DNA of 64,000 bases from an uncultured Psychrosphaera sp. (GTDB taxonomy: Bacteria > Pseudomonadota > Gammaproteobacteria > Enterobacterales > Alteromonadaceae), in NCBI RefSeq assembly GCF_947500655.1, contig NZ_CANMSK010000020.1:1-64000 (forward strand), in the 5' to 3' direction. A program made the position numbers and the translations under genes. Below the pieces are notes generated by a model. The model ran no database searches and was not told the DNA's origin. It saw nothing but the letters and a program-made list of their open reading frames with translations. Each line of letters opens with the position of its first letter. The stretch's first letter is position 1. Below are positions 56,358 through 64,000 of this stretch, piece after piece.

Positions 56358-56626
56358 TGTTGTGTTTGCCTTTCTTTAATTACTTTCATTATTAATGGAA
56401 CGTTAGGTTCCATCTAGGTTTGAGTTAGAATTAATACTCTATTTTGACCAAATAATAAAGGTAATTATTGTATCGAATTAATATATCTAATCCATTATTT
56501 AACAATATATTAAGCGGGGGAATACTTTGTAGCTAAGCTAATACGCACTAATAGGGTGCAAAGGTAAGTATAACAAGACTTACAGCCAAAATAAGATAAA
56601 TAACTTTGACTGTAAGTTGGATAACT

Positions 56627-57283
56627 TTATTTTAGAACGCTAATTCCGTCATTAGAGCCAACAATTACCACATCTGCAGTTCTGTGAGCAAATAAACCAT
56701 TGGTTACTACACCAACAATGGAGTTAAGTTGATCTTCTAGCTTTCTCGGTTGCGAGATTTGCATACCATATATATCTAAAATCACATTACCATTGTCGGT
56801 TACTACACCCTCACGATAAACGGGATCTCCGCCTAATTTTACAATTTCGCGGGCAACGTAACTTCTGGCCATTGGAATAACTTCAACCGGCAACGGAAAC
56901 TCACCTAAAAATCTAACTTGTTTTGAAGTATCAACAATACAAACAAATTGCTTGGCTACTGCAGCGATAACTTTTTCTTTAGTTAATGCTGCACCACCGC
57001 CTTTTATCATGGCTTTGTCAGAGTTGATTTCATCCGCGCCATCAACATAAACATCTAAATATGGGACACTGTTTAAATCAAGAACTTCAATACCAAGCGC
57101 TTGTAGTTTTTTAGTTGAGTCATCTGAACTAGAAACGGCACCTTGAATTGTATGTTTAATAGTTCCAAGAGCTTCAATAAAATAAGCGACGGTTGAGCCT
57201 GTACCAACACCAACGATACTGTCAGGTTTAACAAATTCTAATGCTGCGTAACCTACGGCTTTTTTCATTTCATCTTGAGTCAT
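56627..57283 (-). CDS. rpiA: Ribose-5-phosphate isomerase A
   Basis: 218 residues, length as in E. coli (219). Signatures [23 protein letters not shown] and [14 protein letters not shown] hold the catalytic Asp/Lys region. Pentose phosphate pathway. The order serA, rpiA and cyclo-ligase gene is the common gammaproteobacterial arrangement. Confidence 0.96.
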   Translation of the reverse strand: MTQDEMKKAVGYAALEFVKPDSIVGVGTGSTVAYFIEALGTIKHTIQGAVSSSDDSTKKLQALGIEVLDLNSVPYLDVYVDGADEINSDKAMIKGGGAALTKEKVIAAVAKQFVCIVDTSKQVRFLGEFPLPVEVIPMARSYVAREIVKLGGDPVYREGVVTDNGNVILDIYGMQISQPRKLEDQLNSIVGVVTNGLFAHRTADVVIVGSNDGISVLK

Positions 57284-57378
57284 AATGTTTCCATTGAAGT
57301 TAATTGGTTAGCTTAGTTTTAAGTTTATACCCTTAGTTGAGCTATATGCTAATTGTTTCGCTGATCTATTTAAGCTAA

Positions 57379-57975
57379 TTATTTAGAGCTGATCATTTTC
57401 GATGGCGTGATGATAAAATCTAATGGGATATCCCAAGGCTGATTAGGTAATTCATCAACTTGCTGACAGTCGTGTGCTAAACCAATTAGTTTAGGTTTAG
57501 TCTCTAGTGTATCTATTTTTGATAAGGTTCTGTCATAAAAGCCGCCACCCATTCCAAGGCGATTGCCGCTAATATCAAATGCAACAAGAGGCATAAATAT
57601 ATAATTAATTTTTGATAAATTATACGTTTGCTGAGCATTTAACTGAGGCTCTAAAATAGCAAAACTATTTTTAACCATGCTTGTGTTTTTTGAATATGTT
57701 TGAAAGTTTAAATAACCTTTATTGAACGAATGCATAACAGGTAGCAAGGTAGTTACTTTATTTTGCTGTAATTGACTTATTGTCAGGTTTGGCGATATTT
57801 CACCGTCGTTTGCTAAATATAAAGCAACGACATCATTGGGTTTAACCAATTGAATGATCTTGTCACTAATTAACGTGGCAGCATTAGTTTGCTGCTGTGG
57901 TGAAAGCGCATTACGTTTTTGTCTGATAATTTGTCGTATTTCAGCTCGATTCATTAGAGTTTGTTGCTTTTGCAT
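57379..57975 (-). CDS. fau: 5-formyltetrahydrofolate cyclo-ligase
   Basis: 198 residues (YgfA/MTHFS family). N-terminal RAEIRQIIRQKRNALSPQQQ and the ATP-loop MGGGFYDRTL are typical. It converts 5-formyl-THF to methenyl-THF. In E. coli the 6S RNA gene lies just upstream; the 144 bp here are too short and show no 6S-like fold. An ATG at 57954 is an alternative start. Confidence 0.92.
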   Translation of the reverse strand: MQKQQTLMNRAEIRQIIRQKRNALSPQQQTNAATLISDKIIQLVKPNDVVALYLANDGEISPNLTISQLQQNKVTTLLPVMHSFNKGYLNFQTYSKNTSMVKNSFAILEPQLNAQQTYNLSKINYIFMPLVAFDISGNRLGMGGGFYDRTLSKIDTLETKPKLIGLAHDCQQVDELPNQPWDIPLDFIITPSKMISSK

Positions 57976-58119
57976 TATAAAAACTTCTGCGTTGTAAAAT
58001 AGGACGTAGGTAGATTGAAAACTATTCTATATAATTAATTATAAAAGAAAACTAACTAGTTAAGATTTTACAGTGGGTATTATTTCACTGGTTAATTATT
58101 GTAGGTATAAAATAGTCTA

Positions 58120-58887
58120 ATGTGTGAACTTCTTGGTATGTCGGCTAATGTTCCGACTGACATCATATTCAGTTTTACCGGTTTGGTACAACGAGGTGGC
58201 ACCACAGGGCCGCATAAAGATGGTTGGGGGATCACCTTCTACGAAGGTAAAGGTTGTCGTACGTTTAAAGATCCTGCGCCAAGCTCAAATTCAAAGATTG
58301 CCAATTTGGTGATGGAGTACCCAATTAAAAGCTGTTCGGTTATCTCGCATATTAGACAAGCTAATCGTGGTGGGATCAAACTAGAGAATACTCATCCTTT
58401 TGTGCGTGAGTTTTGGGGACGGAATATTACCTTTGCTCACAATGGTCAACTATCAGGTTATAAATCATTATCCCTTGGGGATTTTATGCCAATTGGTGAA
58501 ACTGACAGTGAGTATGCATTTTGTTGGATTATGGGAAAGTTAAAGCAAAAGTATCCAAATAAACCTAAAAATTGGCAAGGTGTGTTTAGATATATGGCTA
58601 AGCTTTGTAAGGAACTTGATGAGTTAGGTGTATTTAATGCACTGGTTTCTGACGGGGTTCATGTACTGGCTTATTGCAGTAATAATCTGTCTTGGATCAC
58701 AAGAAAAGCACCATTTGGCCAAGCCAGTTTAATTGATAAAGATGTGACGGTTAATTTTAGTGAAGAAACAACGGATAACGACATAGTTACTGTAATAGCA
58801 ACAAGGCCGTTAACGGATAATGAGTCTTGGGTGAAACTAGAATCTAAACAATGGGTACTGTTTAAGTTAGGCGTTAAACTAAACTAA
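58120..58887 (+). CDS. Class II glutamine amidotransferase, YafJ-like
   Basis: 255 residues beginning MCELLGMSANVPTD, so Cys2 becomes the N-terminal nucleophile. Also GPHKDGWGITFYEG and SHIRQANRG, typical of Ntn-type amidotransferases. The ammonia acceptor is unknown. Single gene between divergent neighbours. Confidence 0.9.
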   Translation: MCELLGMSANVPTDIIFSFTGLVQRGGTTGPHKDGWGITFYEGKGCRTFKDPAPSSNSKIANLVMEYPIKSCSVISHIRQANRGGIKLENTHPFVREFWGRNITFAHNGQLSGYKSLSLGDFMPIGETDSEYAFCWIMGKLKQKYPNKPKNWQGVFRYMAKLCKELDELGVFNALVSDGVHVLAYCSNNLSWITRKAPFGQASLIDKDVTVNFSEETTDNDIVTVIATRPLTDNESWVKLESKQWVLFKLGVKLN

Positions 58888-58924
58888 AACAAACGGAAGT
58901 GTTTAGTTTAACGAGAGATAGGGA

Positions 58925-59656
58925 CTATTTAGCTTGTGCTTCTTGGTATGAGCTAATTACTAAGTCGTACTGTTCAACACCTTTCTTCATGCGCCACAAA
59001 CGCGCTAATGTATGATTAAGCTCCGGAATAAACCAAGCATGCTGGGCATAAAATTTATCTTTAGGGTAAACTCTTGCTACTTTGATAGTGTTAAATCTAC
59101 CTAAGCCTGTGCTAATAAGCTCTTGGCCAATCACTTCAAATTCATAGACTTTTAATTTGCCAGAGTTGGTGATAACTGAGTATTCAAATTTTGTTTTACC
59201 GTCGATCAAGTCAGCTTGGATTTGCATATGCAAACTCATTTCATCTAACCAACCATCTTCCCATTTATCAGGCGATTGTTCATCTTTAGGCTTTATGATC
59301 AAAGAGCGATCTAGGTTAAACATGATATCGAGTTCTTTATCCCTACCAGTTCCTGAGCGTCTATAAAGATAAAATGACGGGGTTATCTTGCCTTCGGTAT
59401 ATGCAAAACGGCTGACTTCTTTTCTTTTATCTGAAAATATCAGCCATTCAATATCGCTGTCTAAGGATAACGAAAATTTATTATCACCTAATGCTTTTAA
59501 ACTTCTTTTGCCTGAACCTAATTTGTCACCTTGGCGGTACATATCGTAAACCGCATCAAAAGGTTTAATAACAAAATTCTGTTCATCGGCTTCCGCTATT
59601 GAACAAGTCAATAAAAGCGTTGTAGTTAATATAAAAGCACTAAGACGATTAATCAT
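58925..59656 (-). CDS. DUF3108 periplasmic protein
   Basis: 243 residues with a signal peptide (INRLSAFILTTTLLLTCSIA). The DUF3108 pattern is seen in PFDAVYDMYRQGDKLG and YVVEF-like strands; function unknown, probably an outer-membrane-associated beta protein. ATG 59656 has AAGGA 10 nt upstream and overlaps the purN stop by 8 nt, so it is translationally coupled to purN. Confidence 0.82.
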   Translation of the reverse strand: MINRLSAFILTTTLLLTCSIAEADEQNFVIKPFDAVYDMYRQGDKLGSGKRSLKALGDNKFSLSLDSDIEWLIFSDKRKEVSRFAYTEGKITPSFYLYRRSGTGRDKELDIMFNLDRSLIIKPKDEQSPDKWEDGWLDEMSLHMQIQADLIDGKTKFEYSVITNSGKLKVYEFEVIGQELISTGLGRFNTIKVARVYPKDKFYAQHAWFIPELNHTLARLWRMKKGVEQYDLVISSYQEAQAK

Positions 59657-60365
59657 CGTTGGCATATCCTTGTTCAGGTAGCAAAACATTATCAAGTGAT
59701 GCAGAGAACGTATTCGATTTTTGCGTCATGGTCAATCTATCTTCGCACATCCATTTTACCACCATAGGGTAAATTTGATGTTCTTGATAGTGAACACGTT
59801 GCGATAATGAGTCAATATCATCATCTTCAAATACTGGCACTTTAGCTTGTAAAATAACTGGGCCACCATCTAACTCTTCAGTGACAAAGTGAACGCTACA
59901 ACCGTGTTCTTGATCTTTTGCGTCAATAGCACGTTGATGCGTATCTAAACCTTGGTACTTAGGTAGCAAAGACGGATGAACATTAATTAACTTACCAGCG
60001 TAATGGGAAACGAAAGTAGCAGTTAAAATACGCATAAAACCAGCAAGAACAACAACCTTCGGTTGGTACTTGTCGATAATATCGATTAGTGATTTATCGT
60101 AATTTTCACGAGAGTCAAAATCTTTATGGCTTAGTACATGAGTTGCAATATTTGCATTCTCAGCACGCTCAAGACCATAAACTCCCGCTTTGTTAGAAAT
60201 AACAGCACAGACTTGACCATCTATTTTATTATTCTTGCAGGCGTCAATAATGGCTTGTAGATTGGTGCCGCTACCTGAGATTAAAACAACGATAGCTGCT
60301 TTAGAGTCAGAAGACGCGTTAGCGCCTTCTTTATCAGCAGAGGAAGTATTAACAACTTGAGTCAC
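59649..60365 (-). CDS. purN: Phosphoribosylglycinamide formyltransferase PurN
   Basis: 238 residues. Formyl-THF-dependent third step of purine synthesis. Conserved VVLISGSGTNLQAIIDAC, the catalytic HPSLLPKYQG and D in EELDGGPVI are present. A Ser/Ala/Asp-rich N-terminal extension (about 23 residues) precedes the domain. GTG start, 3 nt after purM, with GGAG in the purM tail. Confidence 0.94.
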   Translation of the reverse strand: MTQVVNTSSADKEGANASSDSKAAIVVLISGSGTNLQAIIDACKNNKIDGQVCAVISNKAGVYGLERAENANIATHVLSHKDFDSRENYDKSLIDIIDKYQPKVVVLAGFMRILTATFVSHYAGKLINVHPSLLPKYQGLDTHQRAIDAKDQEHGCSVHFVTEELDGGPVILQAKVPVFEDDDIDSLSQRVHYQEHQIYPMVVKWMCEDRLTMTQKSNTFSASLDNVLLPEQGYANDD

Positions 60366-60368
60366 TGA

Positions 60369-61412
60369 TTAAACTCCAGAGATTTCGACTTGCTCTTCAC
60401 CATCAGCCGCTTTTTGGATTTCACCAATGTGCCAAGCATTTTCACCAGCGTCTTTAAGAATTTGAATGCTTGATTCTAAATCAGCACTATCAACCACAAT
60501 AACCATACCTACACCACAGTTAAATGTACGGTACATTTCGTGGGTTTTAATGTTGCCGTTTTCTTGTAACCAGTTGAATACAGCAGGCCACTGCCAAGAG
60601 TCACCATTACAAACTGCTTTAGTATTGGCCGGTAATACACGAGGGATATTTTCCCAGAAACCACCACCAGTGATATGAGACAGAGCATGTACGTCAACAG
60701 TTTTAAGCAGTTCTAATACTGGTTTAACGTATATTTTAGTTGGTTCCATTAACTGATCAGCTAATACTTTACCTTCATATTCAGCAGATAAGTCAGCGCC
60801 TGAAACTTCAATAACTTTACGAATAAGTGAAAAACCATTTGAGTGAGGACCTGATGAGCCTAAAGCGATTAATTGATCACCTGATTTAACTTTAGTGCCG
60901 TCGATGACTTTAGCTTTCTCTACTACACCAACACAGAACCCAGCTAAGTCGTAATCATCACCTTCATACATGCCCGGCATTTCAGCAGTTTCACCGCCAA
61001 TTAAAGCACAGTTTGACATTACACAACCGTCGGCAATACCACTAACAACAGCAGTTGCTACATCAACATTTAATTTACCTGTTGCGTAATAGTCTAAGAA
61101 GAATAGAGGCTCAGCACCTTGAACAATTAAGTCATTTACACACATGGCAACTAAGTCTATGCCAACAGTGTCATGCTTTTTCAAATCAATAGCTAAACGT
61201 AATTTAGTACCAACACCGTCATTACCGGCTACCAATAATGGCTCGTCGTAACCTTTAGGGATTTGACACAATCCACCAAAGCCGCCAAGTCCGCCCATTA
61301 CTTCTGGACGAGTGGTGCGTTTTACTGCACCTTTAATTTTTTCGACTAACAGGTTTCCTGCGTCAATGTCTACACCAGCGTCTTTGTAGCTTAAAGATTG
61401 ATTATCGCTCAA
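60369..61412 (-). CDS. purM: Phosphoribosylaminoimidazole synthetase PurM
   Basis: 347 residues (AIR synthetase). Seen: [37 protein letters not shown] and [12 protein letters not shown]. It is the fifth step in purine synthesis and pairs with PurN as in most gammaproteobacteria. No clear PurR site was found in the 130 bp upstream. Confidence 0.96.
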   Translation of the reverse strand: MSDNQSLSYKDAGVDIDAGNLLVEKIKGAVKRTTRPEVMGGLGGFGGLCQIPKGYDEPLLVAGNDGVGTKLRLAIDLKKHDTVGIDLVAMCVNDLIVQGAEPLFFLDYYATGKLNVDVATAVVSGIADGCVMSNCALIGGETAEMPGMYEGDDYDLAGFCVGVVEKAKVIDGTKVKSGDQLIALGSSGPHSNGFSLIRKVIEVSGADLSAEYEGKVLADQLMEPTKIYVKPVLELLKTVDVHALSHITGGGFWENIPRVLPANTKAVCNGDSWQWPAVFNWLQENGNIKTHEMYRTFNCGVGMVIVVDSADLESSIQILKDAGENAWHIGEIQKAADGEEQVEISGV

Positions 61413-61543
61413 CGTTATTTCCTCAAATGTGGGGGTGATACCTAAATTTTACCTGTGTTTGTTTGGCAAATTAGATACATAGACTAAACGGGCGGCATTT
61501 TATAACAATTTGGATCAATTAACCATTATCCACATTGTCTTTT

Positions 61544-62497
61544 TTAATTTAATAAACCAATGTCTTGCATAGCTTCTTTTAGCTCTTCTTTTCGACCTTC
61601 ATCAGGCCAGCCAACCAATTGGTTGAATAATTTACCGTCTTTATAAAAGTACATAGTTGGAGTTGCCCAGCTTTGTATGTCCGGCCAGTCTGACTTTTTA
61701 TGGCTAAGTTGCATATTTACATCGCTATATTTTTTCTGTACGGCAGTCCACTCAGATATGAAAATACTACTGGCTGGTGGGGACATGAATAGTGTATTTG
61801 GTATAAGTGCGTTTTTTATTGCTTGATTTTCATCTTTATGTAACCAGCTTAAAAAACGATTTGAAGGGGAGCAGATAGGAGAGGAAATAATGACTATATA
61901 ATTTTTAGTCTTAAGCATTACTTCTCGTTGTATAAGAGAAAATGACTCATCTTTATTGATTAGGTGGAAAGTTGTTTTTTCATTGGTAAATTGGGCCGTT
62001 TTTATGTCTTTAGGTAAATATGAAAACTCTATATTAGGATATATCGTCGCGAAATCTTTTGCTTGTTGAAATTGTCTTAATTTAATGTGTGAACGATAAA
62101 TATTGGTTAATAAGTTTTCAATATGTTCACCTCTTTGATCTTTTTCATGTAATATTATTTTTAGTGAGTTAATTAAATCATTATTAGGTATATAAAAGTT
62201 AACTTTTTTAACTGTTGTAAATAGTTTATGTAGCTGTTTACTATTTAGTTTTTTTAAGTTGATAGTTTGAATGTAGCCTTTAAAACAAGAGTCATAAAGA
62301 GAAGTTAATTTATCGTATAGCTCTCTTTTAATGAAGTTGTTATTACCGATTTTGTATTGACGATCAATATCCTCTTCTCGGCTTGTAAGCTTTTCTATTT
62401 TCTCATAGTAATAACTTAATTCTTTATCAGCACAACTTACTTCAGCATTAACAGTAAAAGTTATTACCGAAATTAAAATGATTAAAATATAATTCAT
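61544..62497 (-). CDS. Exported thioredoxin-fold protein of unknown function
   Basis: 317 residues with a signal peptide ending near TVNA. The N-terminal two thirds are helical and Lys-rich. The C-terminal part is thioredoxin-like: IVIISSPICSPSNRFL followed by ATPTMYFYKDGKL with the cis-Pro. The active-site region has a single Cys (ICSPS), not CxxC, so disulfide exchange would need a partner. AT-rich codon use is stronger than in its neighbours, hinting at later acquisition. It lies downstream of the interrupted small gene. Confidence 0.65.
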   Translation of the reverse strand: MNYILIILISVITFTVNAEVSCADKELSYYYEKIEKLTSREEDIDRQYKIGNNNFIKRELYDKLTSLYDSCFKGYIQTINLKKLNSKQLHKLFTTVKKVNFYIPNNDLINSLKIILHEKDQRGEHIENLLTNIYRSHIKLRQFQQAKDFATIYPNIEFSYLPKDIKTAQFTNEKTTFHLINKDESFSLIQREVMLKTKNYIVIISSPICSPSNRFLSWLHKDENQAIKNALIPNTLFMSPPASSIFISEWTAVQKKYSDVNMQLSHKKSDWPDIQSWATPTMYFYKDGKLFNQLVGWPDEGRKEELKEAMQDIGLLN

Positions 62498-62520
62498 TTT
62501 TCATCTATCCATAATTAGAA

Positions 62521-62546
62521 TGCAATAACTTTGACAAGTTATTGCA
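62521..62546. terminator. Hairpin between interrupted gene and thioredoxin-fold gene
   Basis: Perfect 11-bp arms TGCAATAACTT and AAGTTATTGCA around TGAC. T-rich sequence follows on the plus strand only, so for the leftward genes it may be an attenuator or processing hairpin rather than a full terminator. Confidence 0.6.
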
Positions 62547-62562
62547 TTTTATAAGTAATTAG

Positions 62563-63123
62563 TTAGCAGCCTGACATGCAAATCGCTCCATCCTCTTCAC
62601 GACATGTTTTCGGAGACGCACAGTAGTACTCTTTATGATCATCGCTGCCGCCTATACTGATAGCAGAGCCTAGACTTTGTTGTTAATAAGAGGGCGTTGA
62701 TAAAGGCTCTGGAGTTAACATTAACAACATATCTGTTTGGGTTTCAATGCGTGAGTTTTTTAATTTAGGCACAGTGTGTTGTACACCAATTAACGATAAA
62801 ATAGAATGGATTTGAGTCGGAGTTAACTCGGCTTCTAAGTCAGCATAATAATAGCCACCAATACTTCCTTCATCAGTAAAAACCACACTGTCTACAAAAC
62901 GTTGTTTGGCTTTATCTGATAATAAATCCAACGGACTTTCTTGCTGTGCTAATAGCTCTAAAGCTAATTTGGATTTTATTGGTGCTAGGGCAAGTGCTAG
63001 CTGTTTTTGGTGTTTGAAGTTTATTAATGCATCACTAGATGCAATATCATTCTTAATAGTGTCAGCATTTATTTCTGACGCTACAAAAAAATAGCTAAAT
63101 AAAATTAACGTTTTGATTTTCAT
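62563..63123 (-). pseudogene. Secreted Cys-rich protein gene with in-frame TAA
   Basis: The ORF from ATG 63123 encodes a signal peptide (ending near INA) and 146 residues, ending SY at a TAA (62683-62685). The same frame stays open for 39 further codons to a TAA at 62563-62565. That tail starts QQSLGSAISIGGSDD and ends with four cysteines in CASPKTCREEDGAICMSGC, which looks protein-coding. It has no good start of its own. A CAA-to-TAA change would explain the stop. The visible 146-residue part may still be expressed; family unknown. Confidence 0.6.
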
Positions 63124-63130
63124 TATATAA

Positions 63131-63156
63131 TCCCTTTTAATCCCTTTTAATCCCTT
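63131..63156 (-). repeat. Triplicated ribosome-site repeat
   Basis: TCCCTTTTAA occurs twice in tandem followed by TCCCTTGATA. On the minus strand this gives repeated AAGGGA, the nearest copy 7 nt before the ATG at 63123. Confidence 0.8.
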
Positions 63157-63244
63157 GATAATTACGCGTTAACTACTATCAAGAAATAAATATTTTATGT
63201 CAAGCCTTCGTTTGAAATAGTTTTAATGGTAATTCAGCAGTCAT

Positions 63245-64000
63245 TTATTGGTTATTCGCGATAAATATGGCACGCAGGGGAGCAGGATAACCTTCAATCG
63301 TTTTGCTCGGATCGTTTGGATCTAAGAAATCTTCCAATGACTCAGTATCTATCCAGTCAGTTTTGCGTTGCTCGTCAGCTGTCGTTTGATCAATGTTCAC
63401 TAAACGTACGTTTTTAAAACCGACTTTCTCTAACCATTTAGTTAGCGCTTTAGCACTTGGAATAAACCAAATGTTACGCATTTTTGCGTATCTATCTTGT
63501 GGCACTAAAACGGTGTTTTCATCACCTTCAATAATAAGTGTTTCTAATACTAATTCGCCGCCCGGTGCTAATTGTTTTTTCAATTGCTGTAAAAAATCCA
63601 TTGGCGATTTACGGTGATACAACACGCCCATAGAAAAAACAGTGTCGAAAGTTTTTAGTTCTGGTAAATCATCAATGCCTAAAGGCAGTAAGTTTACATT
63701 TGGGTTTTGCATAAAATGCTGCACCGCCCAAAATTGTGCTAAGAATAGTTGTGTTGGGTCAATGCCAACCACAAATTTTGCGCCGGCACCTTGCATACGC
63801 CATAAGTGATAACCGCTGCCGCAACCAACATCTAAAACGTATCTATTCGATAAGTCTGAGATATGCGGTAGTAAACGATCCCATTTAAAATCTGAACGCC
63901 ATTCTGTGTCTACATGAATCCCGTGTAAATGATATGGGCCTTTGCGCCACGGTTTCATTTGCATTAAATGATGCGTGGTTTTTTTCTGTAGCCCTGCACT
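63245..64000 (-). CDS. cmoB: tRNA U34 carboxymethyltransferase CmoB (partial)
   Basis: 252 codons of the C-terminal part; the frame stays open to the window edge and the true start lies outside. [15 protein letters not shown] at 63964 is internal, since upstream codons continue the family pattern. SAM-binding [27 protein letters not shown] and [12 protein letters not shown] match CmoB, which uses carboxy-SAM to make cmo5U34. cmoA is expected just upstream, outside the window. Confidence 0.93.
   Translation of the reverse strand, partial: SAGLQKKTTHHLMQMKPWRKGPYHLHGIHVDTEWRSDFKWDRLLPHISDLSNRYVLDVGCGSGYHLWRMQGAGAKFVVGIDPTQLFLAQFWAVQHFMQNPNVNLLPLGIDDLPELKTFDTVFSMGVLYHRKSPMDFLQQLKKQLAPGGELVLETLIIEGDENTVLVPQDRYAKMRNIWFIPSAKALTKWLEKVGFKNVRLVNIDQTTADEQRKTDWIDTESLEDFLDPNDPSKTIEGYPAPLRAIFIANNQ

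Noticed and set aside
57976..58119. Possible 6S RNA gene upstream of the cyclo-ligase gene
   Set aside because: The gap is about 144 bp, shorter than 6S RNA, and no long bulged hairpin was seen.

Overview
The window looks like a piece of chromosome from a marine gammaproteobacterium of the Alteromonadales, most likely Colwelliaceae-like (Colwellia/Thalassotalea type). This is an inference from the low GC content, the protein style, a cysE-iscRSUA-hscBA-fdx block, PomAB-type flagellar stator genes and the xseB-ispA-dxs order. Most of the window is ordinary core genome; accessory DNA lies mainly at about 19.4-27.3 kb, with repeat-rich spots elsewhere.

Layout. 0-6.5 kb: a membrane-anchored redoxin, a MerC-family protein with a Zur-like operator, a DUF6702 protein, a periplasmic M1 peptidase and a serine hydrolase. 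6.6-15 kb: trmJ, cysE and the complete isc iron-sulfur assembly cluster, which starts behind two tandem type-1 IscR sites and ends with fdx, a DUF2750 gene and a NYN-domain gene; no iscX is seen. 15-19.2 kb: small enzymes, lipoproteins, a secreted peroxiredoxin and rlmA. 19.3-23.5 kb: tRNA-Trp followed by two broken tRNA-Trp copies, then a TdeIII-like restriction enzyme with a convergent C5 DNA methyltransferase and a ParDE toxin-antitoxin pair. No integrase is visible. 23.5-27.3 kb: a secreted pyroglutamyl-peptidase-like protein with Ser at the Cys position, two Bor-family lipoproteins and a subtilisin-fold protein without its catalytic Asp.

27-38 kb: a TetR regulator with its divergent AhpD/CMD target, small conserved proteins, holD-rimI, a DUF2061 gene preceded by a 50-codon gene, and the oxyR / ahpC-ahpF peroxide module. 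38-45.5 kb: prfC, a five-unit tandem repeat plus a 7 x 7-bp repeat, argS, and two tandem paralogous lipoproteins of unknown function. 45.5-54.4 kb: dxs-ispA-xseB, pomA-pomB, thiI, a pterin dehydratase, acpH and DUF445. 54.4-64 kb: yebG with a LexA box, serA, rpiA, the 5-formyl-THF cyclo-ligase gene, a YafJ-like amidotransferase, purM-purN-DUF3108, a thioredoxin-fold protein, a small secreted protein gene interrupted by an in-frame TAA, and a cmoB fragment at the window edge.

Several circuits can be read directly: IscR feedback on its own operon, LexA control of yebG, OxyR next to ahpCF, TetR with paired palindromes, and a probable Zur site at merC. The points most worth a second look are the tRNA-Trp relics with an 18-nt replacement in the anticodon arm, the in-frame stop at 62683-62685, the 40.0-40.6 kb repeats, and the two enzyme-fold proteins with altered catalytic residues.
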